From an uncultured Clostridia bacterium (GTDB taxonomy: Bacteria > Bacillota > Clostridia > TANB77 > CAG-508), in NCBI GenBank assembly GCA_949045875.1, contig CARPYP010000016.1, forward strand, positions 1 to 34,844: DNA of 34,844 bases, written 5' to 3'. Below the pieces are notes generated by a model. The model saw only the letters and a program-made list of their open reading frames with translations. It ran no database searches and was not told the origin of the DNA. Positions 1 to 7,631 of this stretch are shown piece by piece; the stretch's first letter is position 1; every line of letters starts with the position of its first letter. The position numbers were made by a program, and so were the translations under genes.

Positions 1-64
1 CCCATTCAATTTTAGAGAGCAATTCTCTTTTAATCTTGTTTTTCTTCTTTACAATACTAATCAT
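1..64 (-). CDS. 5' end of a gene cut by the window edge, unknown
   Basis: An ATG at 64 (minus strand) is preceded by GGAAGG at a usable distance and opens a frame that runs to the window edge, reading MISIVKKKNKIKRELLSKIE. Only about 21 residues are visible and they are lysine-rich and not diagnostic. It lies downstream of the tRNA-Thr terminator, so it probably has its own promoter. Product unknown. Confidence 0.45.
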   Translation of the reverse strand, partial: MISIVKKKNKIKRELLSKIEW

Positions 65-100
65 ACCACACCATCCTTCCTTTTTCAATATAAAGGCATT

Positions 101-128
101 AAAAAAATCAACCTTTTACAGTTGATTT
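101..128 (-). terminator. Intrinsic terminator after tRNA-Thr
   Basis: On the minus strand AATCAAC pairs with GTTGATT across a short loop and is followed by a run of seven T. It lies about 40 nt beyond the tRNA 3' end. Eighteen bases of it (AAAAAAATCAACCTTTTA on the plus strand) recur exactly in the terminator of the STAND gene at 12756. Confidence 0.75.
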
Positions 129-164
129 ATCAATGTTTTCGTCTGGTGCGACGATTTTACTTAA

Positions 165-240
165 TGGAGCTACTAAGGAGAATCGAACTCCTGACCTACG
201 GGTTACGAATCCGTCGCTCTACCAACTGAGCTACAGTAGC
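165..240 (-). tRNA. tRNA-Thr (anticodon CGU)
   Basis: The 76-nt minus-strand sequence folds as a cloverleaf: acceptor GCTACTG/TAGTAGC, D arm GCTC/GAGC, anticodon loop TTCGTAA, T arm AGGAG-TTCGATT-CTCCT, and an encoded 3' CCA. The anticodon CGU reads ACG (Thr), and the G1-C72 and C2-G71 pairs and G35-U36 fit threonyl-tRNA synthetase identity elements. The last pair of the anticodon stem is an A-C mismatch and the discriminator is U. A TGCTAAAAT extended -10 like sequence lies about 20 nt upstream, with no clear -35. Confidence 0.93.
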
Positions 241-421
241 ATTTCATATATAAATTATTTTAGCATACTTTATTAAAAAAATCTATATATTTCACATTTT
301 TGATCAGACTTTTCTGTAGGTTACAATTAATGTGAAACACAAAATATAGAAAAAAAGTGATTCATGTAGTATAATTGATTTGCTTATACTTATACTTTTC
401 CTTTTCTAATTGAATATAAAC

Positions 422-1321
422 TTAATTAATTTTTTTAATATTAACTATCATTTTTAATAATCCATCTTCTTTTATTGCAGATATATTTCCATTTGTTAAT
501 TCTATAAATTCTTTAGCTATTGCAAGTCCTAAGCCTGTATCTCCATTCGTTCTCGAAATATCTGTTGTATAGAATTTTTCAAATATTAAATCTATATCTA
601 ATTTATTATTTTCTAATTTGTTTATAAATTTAATTATAATTTCTCCATTTTTTTCAATGATTTCTATATCTAAATTACCTTTACTATGTTTATAAGAGTT
701 TATAATCATATTGTCAAAAGCTCTAGTTAGTAATGATTTGTCCGTTATTATTTCTATTTTATTATTTTCATGATTAATATTTATTTGTCGATTTTCTTTT
801 ATAAAGTCATCATAAAAGTTTGCAATACATCCTTCTATAATTTCTATTAAGTTTTCTTCTTTCATTTCTATTTTATTATCATTTGATATGATTTTTGAAA
901 ATTCAAAAAGGTTTGTTATTAAATATGATAATTTTTGTAATCTCTCTGATATTATTTGTATATATTTTTCCTTCTTGCCTTCCGCAATATTATTATTTTG
1001 TATTAATTCTATATATCCAATTGCCGAAGTTAAAGGTGTTCTTAAATCATGGGCTGTATTTGTTATCATTTTTTTTAATTCTTCAGTTTTTATATTCATA
1101 TTAATTTCTTTTTTGTTTATTTCATTAATTGTATTATTTATTTCCCTTATTAAATTTACCAGATTTTTTTCTTCAAGTTCTTTATTTATTAAAGTATTAG
1201 AGTTTTCATTTCTAACATTTCTTACTCTATTTGCTATTCTTTTTATTTCTCTTTTTAATATAAAAATATAGAGAAATAGCATTAAAACTATGATTATTAA
1301 TAAACAAATAATAAATTCCAT
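422..1321 (-). CDS. Sensor histidine kinase of an ABC-transporter operon
   Basis: Membrane histidine kinase that would phosphorylate the response regulator at 3174-3833. One membrane segment fills residues 4-24, followed by a helical linker. The H-box AHDLRTPLT has H91 as the likely phosphoacceptor. The N-box NMIINSYKHS and G-box GDTGLGLAIAKEF form the ATP-binding domain. There is no extracellular sensor domain, as in BceS/VanS-like kinases that sense through their transporter. I place the start at the ATG at 1321, seven bases after GGAGAG. A TTG at 1336 lies within that ribosome-binding site and is an unlikely start. It is the last gene of regulator > ATPase > permease > kinase, a layout typical of antimicrobial-peptide resistance modules. 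The ligand cannot be read from sequence. Confidence 0.9.
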   Translation of the reverse strand: MEFIICLLIIIVLMLFLYIFILKREIKRIANRVRNVRNENSNTLINKELEEKNLVNLIREINNTINEINKKEINMNIKTEELKKMITNTAHDLRTPLTSAIGYIELIQNNNIAEGKKEKYIQIISERLQKLSYLITNLFEFSKIISNDNKIEMKEENLIEIIEGCIANFYDDFIKENRQININHENNKIEIITDKSLLTRAFDNMIINSYKHSKGNLDIEIIEKNGEIIIKFINKLENNKLDIDLIFEKFYTTDISRTNGDTGLGLAIAKEFIELTNGNISAIKEDGLLKMIVNIKKIN

Positions 1322-1339
1322 ACTATTTCTCTCCAATCT

Positions 1340-2191
1340 TTATTTTATTTCTGTTTTCTTAAAAGTATAATATCCTATTAAATTAAATATTATTACATAA
1401 AAAATTCCTAGTAAACTTGCTTTTATTACATATTCAGTTGATGGGTTGTTTGTAAGGTTATTAATCATGTATTGTAGTTCCCAATTAGTCATAATTGTTG
1501 GCTCTAAATGAAATATAGTAATAGCTCCTTGTAATATTAGCTGTACAATCATTAATAATGGTATTGTTATACCGTTAAACAATGATTTTTTCTTTGTTAT
1601 AAATGCTATTCCTATTAATATGCTTAACATTCCTAGTATTACTGGAATCTGTATTATAGTATATTTAGTAAATTCTATAAAATCTGATGAGAATGATTTT
1701 CCATTAATAATTATATTTAAAAAATACATTCCATAATTGTTTAACAGGGTCATAAATATTCCAATAATCATTACTGTACAAACTTTAGAGATATAATATT
1801 TTTCCCTAGATATTGCTGACGAAAGTGTATTTTTAGCTGTACTATCTGATAAATCAACACATATTACTATAAATACTATTATAATAAATAAATAATAAAG
1901 ATTGATGTTTGCTCCTATAATTTGCTTATCTAAATCAAATTCTGCATACTCTTTCATAATCTCTCTAATGTCTAATATATTATTAGCTTTGCTTACTTTT
2001 TCCATAAGTTCTACGTTTTCTGGTGTCATTCCCTGACTTGTTCCTTCATCTATCATCACAGTAGTTCCTATATATCCTGGACTTATTATAAATAAACTTC
2101 CTACAATCATAATAAACATAAATATTATTGCTATGTATATTCCTTTTCCTCTAAAGATTCTATATATATCTGATTTTATTATATTTAACAT
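1340..2191 (-). CDS. ABC-2 type transporter permease
   Basis: A 283-residue integral membrane protein with a hydrophobic N-terminal helix (about residues 17-37), a large extracytoplasmic loop (about 38-98), and then about five more membrane segments. This is the usual shape of ABC-2 permeases of bacitracin/lantibiotic export or immunity systems. Its ATG follows the ATPase stop by one base, and its GGAGG site lies inside the end of the ATPase gene, so translation is probably coupled. It should dimerise with the ATPase encoded upstream. Substrate unknown; antimicrobial peptides are the likely class from operon layout only. Confidence 0.82.
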   Translation of the reverse strand: MLNIIKSDIYRIFRGKGIYIAIIFMFIMIVGSLFIISPGYIGTTVMIDEGTSQGMTPENVELMEKVSKANNILDIREIMKEYAEFDLDKQIIGANINLYYLFIIIVFIVICVDLSDSTAKNTLSSAISREKYYISKVCTVMIIGIFMTLLNNYGMYFLNIIINGKSFSSDFIEFTKYTIIQIPVILGMLSILIGIAFITKKKSLFNGITIPLLMIVQLILQGAITIFHLEPTIMTNWELQYMINNLTNNPSTEYVIKASLLGIFYVIIFNLIGYYTFKKTEIK

Positions 2192-2192
2192 T

Positions 2193-3107
2193 TTATTTTC
2201 CCTCCTTTATGATTGTTTTAAAATAGTCCTCTAAAGTAATTCCTGTTTCATAAAGACTTATGATATCAATATCATTTTTTATTAATGTTTTGTTTACTTT
2301 GCTACTATCTTCTAAATAATCATATAGTCGGATTTCTGTGTCATCTATTATTTTATAATTCTTCGTTTTTAACTGTTCTTCTAATATTACTGCTACTTTT
2401 GAAGCTTCTTTTATTTTAATTACAATACATTTACTACACTCTTCATCTAACTTTTCTTTGGTAATTTCTTTTATGACTTTTCCCTTTTCTATAATACAAA
2501 ATTTATTTGATACTTGATATAATTCATTTAGAATATGGCTTGATATTAAAATAGTTATATTTCTTTCTAAATTTAGTTTTTTAAACAAATCTCTTAATTC
2601 ACTAATTCCTATTGGGTCAAGTCCATTTATTGGTTCATCTAATATAATAAAATCTGGATTATCTAATATTGCAAATGCAATTCCTAGACGTTGTTTCATT
2701 CCCAATGAGTATGTTTTGAATTTTTTATTTTTTGCTTCACTTAGTCCTACTAAGTTTATTACTTCATCAATTTGTTTTTTATCTACTATTCCTTTTTGTA
2801 TAGCATAATATCTTAAATTTTTTACTGCTGATAAGTTTGGAAAAAATGCTGGGTTTTCTATTAAACAACCTATCCTCCTTTTTGTTTCTGTTAAATTATT
2901 ATCTTTTTTTCCGAATAGTTCAAATTCTCCAGCAGTTTTGTTTGATAATGTTGTAATTATTTTCATTAATGTTGTTTTTCCAGCACCATTTCTTCCAATT
3001 AACCCATATATATCACCTTTGGAAATACTAAGATTAACATTGTCTAGTGCTATAAATTCTTTGTATTTTTTCGTTAAATTATTTGTTTTTAGTATAATTT
3101 CATTCAT
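2193..3107 (-). CDS. ABC transporter ATP-binding protein (BcrA/lantibiotic-immunity type)
   Basis: Cytoplasmic ATPase of the exporter. Walker A is GRNGAGKT at residues 38-45, the signature is YSLGMKQR, and Walker B is FIILDEPINGLDP. The signature begins LGMKQ instead of LSGGQ, as is common in the BcrA/CcmA-like drug and lantibiotic subgroup. The C-terminal 80 residues form the extra domain of that subgroup. The length of 304 residues is usual. It is followed with almost no gap by its permease, and the response regulator gene lies 66 nt upstream on the same strand. Confidence 0.92.
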   Translation of the reverse strand: MNEIILKTNNLTKKYKEFIALDNVNLSISKGDIYGLIGRNGAGKTTLMKIITTLSNKTAGEFELFGKKDNNLTETKRRIGCLIENPAFFPNLSAVKNLRYYAIQKGIVDKKQIDEVINLVGLSEAKNKKFKTYSLGMKQRLGIAFAILDNPDFIILDEPINGLDPIGISELRDLFKKLNLERNITILISSHILNELYQVSNKFCIIEKGKVIKEITKEKLDEECSKCIVIKIKEASKVAVILEEQLKTKNYKIIDDTEIRLYDYLEDSSKVNKTLIKNDIDIISLYETGITLEDYFKTIIKEGK

Positions 3108-3173
3108 TTATAATTCCTCCCTTTGTTTGGAATTATATTATTTATTTCTTAAAAAACTCTTAATTTAATAAAT

Positions 3174-3833
3174 TTATTTTAATTTATATCCAATTTTCCA
3201 AATTGTTTCTATATAATCTTCTAAATTATTGGCTATTTTTAATTTATTTCTAAGTTTACTTATGTGCACATTTAATGTATTTTCGTCTGCTGAGTCTTTT
3301 GTATTCCAGATTTCATCAAATAATATAGATTTTGTTACTATTTGTCCTTTGTTTAAAATAAGTAAGTTTAATATTTCAAATTCCGTTTTTGTTAATTCTA
3401 AGTTTTTTCCATTACAATTTGCTGAGTATTTTTCAGTATCTAATTTAATGTCTTTGTATTCTATTATTTTTTCTTTTCCATTATGTCGTAATGCTAATTT
3501 TATTCTAGCTAATAGTTCTTTTCCTTGAAAGGGTTTTGTAATATAATCATCTGCACCTAAATCAAATACATTTACTTTCATATCTACATCAGTAATTGCA
3601 CTTACAATTATTATTGGACAGTCATGTATTTGTTTTAACTTTTTTATTAGGTCTTTTCCATGTATTTGTGGTAACATTAAATCTAATAATATTAAGTCTA
3701 TTGATTTTGTATGTAAATCTATTGCTTCTTTGCCTCCACTTGCTAGTATAGGAATATATTGATTTGCTATTAATAAATCATTTGTCATATTTCTTATATT
3801 GAAATCATCTTCTACAATAAGAATTTTATTCAT
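3174..3833 (-). CDS. OmpR-family response regulator
   Basis: Two-domain DNA-binding regulator. The receiver domain (about 1-115) has the acidic pair at residues 9-10, phosphoacceptor D51 in LILLDLMLPQ, and K100 in YITKPF. The C-terminal winged helix (about 125-219) has the typical LTKTEFEIL and HISKLRNKL segments. The start chosen is MNKILIVEDD at 3833, which matches the family; in-frame ATGs at 3845 and 3860 would add 4 or 9 residues, and the AAAGGA site lies closer to the 3845 start. It is the first gene of the operon and probably controls the transporter genes that follow. No good promoter is visible; transcription must enter through the repeat element upstream. Confidence 0.9.
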   Translation of the reverse strand: MNKILIVEDDFNIRNMTNDLLIANQYIPILASGGKEAIDLHTKSIDLILLDLMLPQIHGKDLIKKLKQIHDCPIIIVSAITDVDMKVNVFDLGADDYITKPFQGKELLARIKLALRHNGKEKIIEYKDIKLDTEKYSANCNGKNLELTKTEFEILNLLILNKGQIVTKSILFDEIWNTKDSADENTLNVHISKLRNKLKIANNLEDYIETIWKIGYKLK

Positions 3834-3860
3834 TTTAATTACCATTCCTTTCCAATACAC

Positions 3861-3990
3861 GAATAAGAAAAGTCAAAGATTTTTCTTTAATTTGTTCTCG
3901 CCCAATCGAGCTTTCGACTGTAAGGAGAAAATCTTTGGGACTATCGATTATAGCCTTTGTATAATAGGAAAGTATCACTTTCCTATTATA
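3861..3990 (-). repeat. Dispersed structured element, copy A (nearly full length)
   Basis: Read on the minus strand it starts with the perfect hairpin TATAATAGGAAAGT/ACTTTCCTATTATA, continues through GGCTATAATCG, CAAAGATTTTCTCC and TTACAGTCGAAA, and ends in a long imperfect hairpin built from AACAAAT and AAGAAAA-type arms. The copy at 17071-17208 matches it along its whole length in the opposite orientation. It lies between the rnpB terminator and the response regulator gene. Confidence 0.8.
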
Positions 3991-4000
3991 CAACAAACTT

Positions 4001-4026
4001 TGTAAAGGGCACATACGATGTGCCCC
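4001..4026 (-). terminator. Probable rnpB terminator hairpin
   Basis: GGGCACAT pairs perfectly with ATGTGCCC around a three-base loop about 30 nt beyond the rnpB 3' end. The following T tract is weak (TTTACAAAG). Related GGGCAC/GTGCCC stems occur at several other gene ends in this window. Confidence 0.55.
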
Positions 4027-4052
4027 ACAATATAATATTTCTATATTTAAAC

Positions 4053-4405
4053 ATAAGTAAACCTATAAGCCGGGTTCTGTCTAGAATAGTCATTTATCTA
4101 CTACCTATATTACTATAGGTCTCAAGCGACCAAATTAAGGAGACGAAAAGAGCAATCTTGTCCTCCTAGTCTCGGTCTTGCCTCAGGTGGGGTTTACATT
4201 GACCAACCATGTCACCACAGTTGCGGTAGGCTCTTACCCTACCTTTTCACCCTTACCATACTAAGTATGGCGGTTATTTTCTGTTGCACTTTCCTTAAGG
4301 TTTCCCTCACTGGACGTTATCCAGCACCACGCTCTTTAGAGGCCCGGACTTTCCTCGTACGCTGCCTTTCGACTGTGCTATACGCGACTATTCAGTTTAC
4401 TTACA
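4053..4405 (-). ncRNA. rnpB: RNase P RNA, bacterial type A
   Basis: The catalytic RNA of RNase P, which matures tRNA 5' ends. The minus strand carries the universally conserved GAGGAAAGTCCGGGC near the 5' end, AAAGTGCAACAGA, GGTGAAAAGGT, and ACAGAACCCGGCTTA near the 3' end. The two ends pair as AAGTAAAC/GTTTACTT, forming P1. The architecture fits type A rather than the Bacillus type B form. The exact ends are estimated from P1. A consensus promoter lies directly upstream and a GC-rich hairpin downstream. Confidence 0.97.
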
Positions 4406-4411
4406 TATACT

Positions 4412-4440
4412 ATTTTAAAATATTCTTGCGATAATGTCAA
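4412..4440 (-). promoter_or_regulatory. Sigma-A promoter of rnpB
   Basis: TTGACA and TAAAAT are separated by exactly 17 bases. The -10 ends about seven bases before the predicted RNA 5' end, a strong fit for a constitutive stable-RNA promoter. Confidence 0.85.
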
Positions 4441-4456
4441 TAACTATTTATTATAA

Positions 4457-4585
4457 TTATTCATAATGTGTTCATAGACTAACTACTTTTATTATTTTTT
4501 CATTTTCATATACTTGATATACTAGCCGATGTTGTATATTTATTCTTCTTGAATATAGTACTTGCATATTACCAATAAGTTTTTC
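4457..4585 (-). pseudogene. Remnant of a YoeB/Txe-type toxin (C-terminal part)
   Basis: On the minus strand, starting at the codon after the stop of the transglutaminase-like gene and in the same frame, the sequence reads EKLIGN, LYSRRINIQHRLVYQVYENE, KIIKVV, then SL, a TGA, and THYE before TAA. This is the C-terminal half of YoeB/Txe mRNA-cleaving toxins (YSRRI..HRLVYxV, then a WTHYE-like tail). The TGA lies where the family has the Trp codon TGG. The N-terminal half and an antitoxin are absent, so the gene is dead. Confidence 0.8.
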
Positions 4586-5782
4586 TTATCTATACAAATC
4601 ATCATTTCTAATAAACAAATTTCTGACTTTATTTTCTTTTATGGCTGTTCTTTCTTCTGTATCTCTTTTATTTTCTGCTATTATAGTTCTCATCATTGCT
4701 AATATTCTAGATTTTTCTACTCTTCTTCCTAAAGCATTACACTTATATTGTTCTTTTCCTATAAGCTTTGGTATTCCTTTTCCTTTTGTTTTATATATTC
4801 CTTTTTGCATTTGTATTTGTTGTTGTAAAATCTCTTTTATTATACCTCTTGGATAACTCTCTAAACATTTTTCTTGATATATCCCTGTTGATATAGGATG
4901 ATTTTTATAGAAATCTTCATCATTAAGAAGACAATATATTGGCATAAAACCTTTTTTTAGAAAATCATCATCCCATGTTAAATCAACATTATACCATTGC
5001 CCATCTATTTTTACTTGATTCCATTCATGTGGGGGGTCATCACAACTTTGAAAATTCGCATCAATATGAAAATAATTTAAAACCTCTTTTAAAGTTTTAG
5101 CATATCCTACACAAACTCCTCTACCATATAGTAATACTCCCTCGCTACTTCTCGTAAATTCATTATCTTTTTTATTCTTTACACTGTTACCACTTTTGTC
5201 ATATTTAATTGCCATTGATAATGTTCTATATATTATTAAAAATTTTTCAATTTCGCTGGCATTTTCTGGTATTATATTTTCAATTTCATTCATTGCTTTA
5301 GTCATATCTAAAATTGTATCAACATCATTATATCTGCCTACTCCGATTTTTATATTACCTTTATCTTTTAGTTTTTTAACAATATCAGTTTTTGCACCCT
5401 TATAACTACTAAAATCCACTTGTATGTTTTGATTATTTCTTGATAATAAGTATTCTAACTGCTCTTCTGTCATGTCTTCAAAAGAATTGTACTGTATCCA
5501 AATGTCTCCTTCGATATTATTTAATGATTTATTTGATGTACATTCTTCTAGTATTTCAGAATCAGAAGGAGAAATACTGTTAATATGAAATGATATTCCA
5601 AATTCAGTTTTTATTTTTTTATTCAATTGTAATAATACTCTTAAGTCATTAGATTCAATGTTTATATATCCTAACTCTATATTATCTAATGATTTTAAAT
5701 CCTCTAATGCAAATTTATCTTTTTGGGTTCTTTCCTTAAAATATTGGTTTAATTCTTCATTTTCAAATCTTATGTATTCCAT
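4586..5782 (-). CDS. Transglutaminase-like (papain-fold) protein
   Basis: A 398-residue protein, apparently cytoplasmic (no signal peptide or membrane segment). The transglutaminase core shows a Cys-His-Asp triad: C224 in GRGVCVGYA, H252 in HEWNQV, and D267 in YNVDLTWDDD. The 200 N-terminal residues are unrecognised. The start is taken at the ATG at 5782, preceded by AGGA at five bases; a TTG at 5809 would overlap the upstream gene by 20 nt. In bacteria this fold covers peptidases and amidases, and the substrate is unknown here. The stop codon directly abuts, in frame, the YoeB remnant, suggesting a deletion or recombination formed the present 3' end. Confidence 0.75.
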   Translation of the reverse strand: MEYIRFENEELNQYFKERTQKDKFALEDLKSLDNIELGYINIESNDLRVLLQLNKKIKTEFGISFHINSISPSDSEILEECTSNKSLNNIEGDIWIQYNSFEDMTEEQLEYLLSRNNQNIQVDFSSYKGAKTDIVKKLKDKGNIKIGVGRYNDVDTILDMTKAMNEIENIIPENASEIEKFLIIYRTLSMAIKYDKSGNSVKNKKDNEFTRSSEGVLLYGRGVCVGYAKTLKEVLNYFHIDANFQSCDDPPHEWNQVKIDGQWYNVDLTWDDDFLKKGFMPIYCLLNDEDFYKNHPISTGIYQEKCLESYPRGIIKEILQQQIQMQKGIYKTKGKGIPKLIGKEQYKCNALGRRVEKSRILAMMRTIIAENKRDTEERTAIKENKVRNLFIRNDDLYR

Positions 5783-5789
5783 ATAATTC

Positions 5790-6209
5790 CTAATTTCCTC
5801 TTTTATCAAAAATAAACTTTATAATTTTTTGATACCATTTTTCTTTTTTTATTAATGTAATACTTGTATTATTTAGATTTTCTCCCATTGCTTTGTTTTT
5901 TTCTATTATTTGTTGTGTTTCTTGTTCTTCAATTACTTTCTCATTTTCTAGTAAAAATTTTTCCTTTTCCTCTTTAGAACATAAATAATCTGTGTATACC
6001 ATTGCTAAAATATCCCTTGTGTATGGTAACAATTTTTGATTATTGATATCTTTATCATAATCTATATTTATTATATAGTTTTTATCTTCGTTTTCTTCTA
6101 GCATATCTAAAAATTTCTTAGGTATTTTTTCCTGAATTTCTAATTCAGAATGCTTTAAAATATCATGAACTTCTGCAAATGCTTTTTTCATTTCACCCAT
6201 ATCATTCAT
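5790..6209 (-). CDS. Unknown 139-residue protein
   Basis: Charged soluble protein, no membrane segment or signal, largely helical with a glutamate/lysine-rich middle (about residues 75-105). I do not recognise the family. The ATG at 6209 is preceded by AAAGGAG about 11 bases upstream. It starts 22 nt after the aspartokinase stop and ends just before the transglutaminase-like gene, so the three are probably cotranscribed. Confidence 0.6.
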   Translation of the reverse strand: MNDMGEMKKAFAEVHDILKHSELEIQEKIPKKFLDMLEENEDKNYIINIDYDKDINNQKLLPYTRDILAMVYTDYLCSKEEKEKFLLENEKVIEEQETQQIIEKNKAMGENLNNTSITLIKKEKWYQKIIKFIFDKRGN

Positions 6210-6231
6210 TACAATAATTTCTCCTTTGTTA

Positions 6232-6960
6232 TTAACAACCTTTTATTACTGTCCCAATCTCATTAGTGAACATAGATTTTATAAATATTGGTACATCACA
6301 TTTTTTAGCTATTTCAACAGATTTATTATGTAATACTTTTGCTCCACTATTTGAAAGGTTTAACATTTCATCATATCCTATTTCATCATATTTTTTTGCA
6401 TATATGTTTGTTTTTGGATCTGTATCATATACACCATCTACATCTTTGTATATCTCACATTTATCAGCATTAAACTTTGCAGCTATTGCTACCGCTGTTG
6501 TATCTGAGCCACCTCTACCTAATGTCGTATAATTGTTTTCTTTATCAATCCCTTGAAATCCTGTTACTATTACTATATTACCTTTTGAGAGTTCCTGTTT
6601 TATTCTTTTTGTACCTATACTTACAATTTCAGCATCGTTATAATTTGAATCTGTATATATCGGTACTTGAAAAGCATTTAAAGAAGTTGCTGGTAGATTT
6701 TCTTTATTAAATGCCATTGATACAAGTGATACTGCCATTTGCTCTCCTGTTACAAGTAACATATCCATTTCTCTTTTTTCAAAATTTTTAGTTATATTAG
6801 TTGCATTTTCAATTAATTCATCTGTCTTTTCTCCAATTGCAGATAAAACTAATATAATGTCATTACCTCTTTCATAGTCTTCTTTACAAATATTTACTAC
6901 ATTAAATATTCTTTCTTTTGTATTTAATAATTTTCCTCCGAATTTTTTTACTATTAACAT
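6232..6960 (-). CDS. lysC: Aspartokinase, catalytic domain only
   Basis: Amino-acid kinase fold that would phosphorylate L-aspartate in the first step to lysine, methionine and threonine. Family motifs are present: MLIVKKFGG at the N-terminus, LVTGEQMAVSL, GFQGI, GRGGSDTTAVAIAA, and KDVDGVYDTDP. The protein stops after FIKSMFTNEIGTVI, just where the two regulatory ACT domains begin in the usual 400-residue enzyme, so it should lack feedback control by that route. The conserved KFGG-[ST]-S is KFGGKLL here, which is unusual for a nucleotide-site motif. The start at 6960 is supported by GAGG eight bases upstream; an ATG at 7008 would add 16 atypical residues. It could be specialised or impaired. 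Confidence 0.82.
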   Translation of the reverse strand: MLIVKKFGGKLLNTKERIFNVVNICKEDYERGNDIILVLSAIGEKTDELIENATNITKNFEKREMDMLLVTGEQMAVSLVSMAFNKENLPATSLNAFQVPIYTDSNYNDAEIVSIGTKRIKQELSKGNIVIVTGFQGIDKENNYTTLGRGGSDTTAVAIAAKFNADKCEIYKDVDGVYDTDPKTNIYAKKYDEIGYDEMLNLSNSGAKVLHNKSVEIAKKCDVPIFIKSMFTNEIGTVIKGC

Positions 6961-7059
6961 AATTTCGGCCTCGTATTCATAAGATTTCAAGAAAAAGACA
7001 ATTGTCATTCTTCCTACAATTAAATAATTGTATACTTATTTTATTATATTCGTTTTTTT

Positions 7060-7557
7060 CTATTTTTTGCTATTTTTCTTTGATTTATTTGGTTTTACAT
7101 ACTCCATTGTTCCAGGTATCATTACATCTGTTAAAACTATACCATTTAAGTGGTCAATTTCATGTGATAATGCTTGTGCTAGAAGCCCTGTGGCTGTTAT
7201 TTTTACTTTGTCTCCATTTTCGTTTATTCCTTCTACTGTAATTTCACTTGGTCTTTCAACTTGTATAAATCTATTTGGAAAACTTAAACATCCTTCTTCT
7301 ACTTTTTGTTTTCCTTTTGTTTTTAATATTACAGGATTTGCAAGTTTTATTATTGGTTTTTCATCATATAAATCTATTACTATTATTCTTTTTAATATTC
7401 CTACTTGAACTGCTGCTAGTCCTACTCCGTCAAATTTATGCATTGTTTCTACCATATCATTCATTAATTCTCTGATTTTATCGTCTACTTCATCTATTTC
7501 TCTTGATCTTTTCTTTAAAATATCGTCTCCTTCTTGCCTAATATTTCGTATTGCCAT
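7060..7557 (-). CDS. def: Peptide deformylase
   Basis: Metalloenzyme that removes the formyl group from nascent protein N-termini. All three family motifs are seen: GVGLAAVQ at residues 44-51, EGCLS with metal ligand C90, and HEIDH with H132, E133 and H136. The length of 165 residues is normal, with a lysine-rich tail. It follows priA by 74 nt, as in the common priA-def-fmt cluster, but fmt is replaced here by the aspartokinase gene. Confidence 0.96.
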   Translation of the reverse strand: MAIRNIRQEGDDILKKRSREIDEVDDKIRELMNDMVETMHKFDGVGLAAVQVGILKRIIVIDLYDEKPIIKLANPVILKTKGKQKVEEGCLSFPNRFIQVERPSEITVEGINENGDKVKITATGLLAQALSHEIDHLNGIVLTDVMIPGTMEYVKPNKSKKNSKK

Positions 7558-7631
7558 TTATGTTCCCCCTTTTCTAATACAAAAGCACATTAGTACTTTT
7601 CATAAATAGTAATTCATTAATCTTTTAAGCA

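Noticed and set aside
888..1271. Long plus-strand open frame opposite the histidine kinase
   Set aside because: Very hydrophobic Phe/Ile/Leu-rich translation typical of the antisense of an AT-rich, Lys/Asn-rich gene; no ribosome site. Other plus-strand frames opposite minus-strand genes were dropped for the same reason.
3958..3990. Tn7-like or IS terminal repeat at element copy A
   Set aside because: The TATAATAGGAAAGT hairpin is internal to one end only and no transposase gene or paired inverted ends flank any gene in the window.
4472..4474. TGA in the YoeB remnant as evidence that TGA encodes Trp here
   Set aside because: Trp in all intact genes is TGG and smpB ends naturally at TGA, so the standard bacterial code applies and the TGA is a nonsense mutation.
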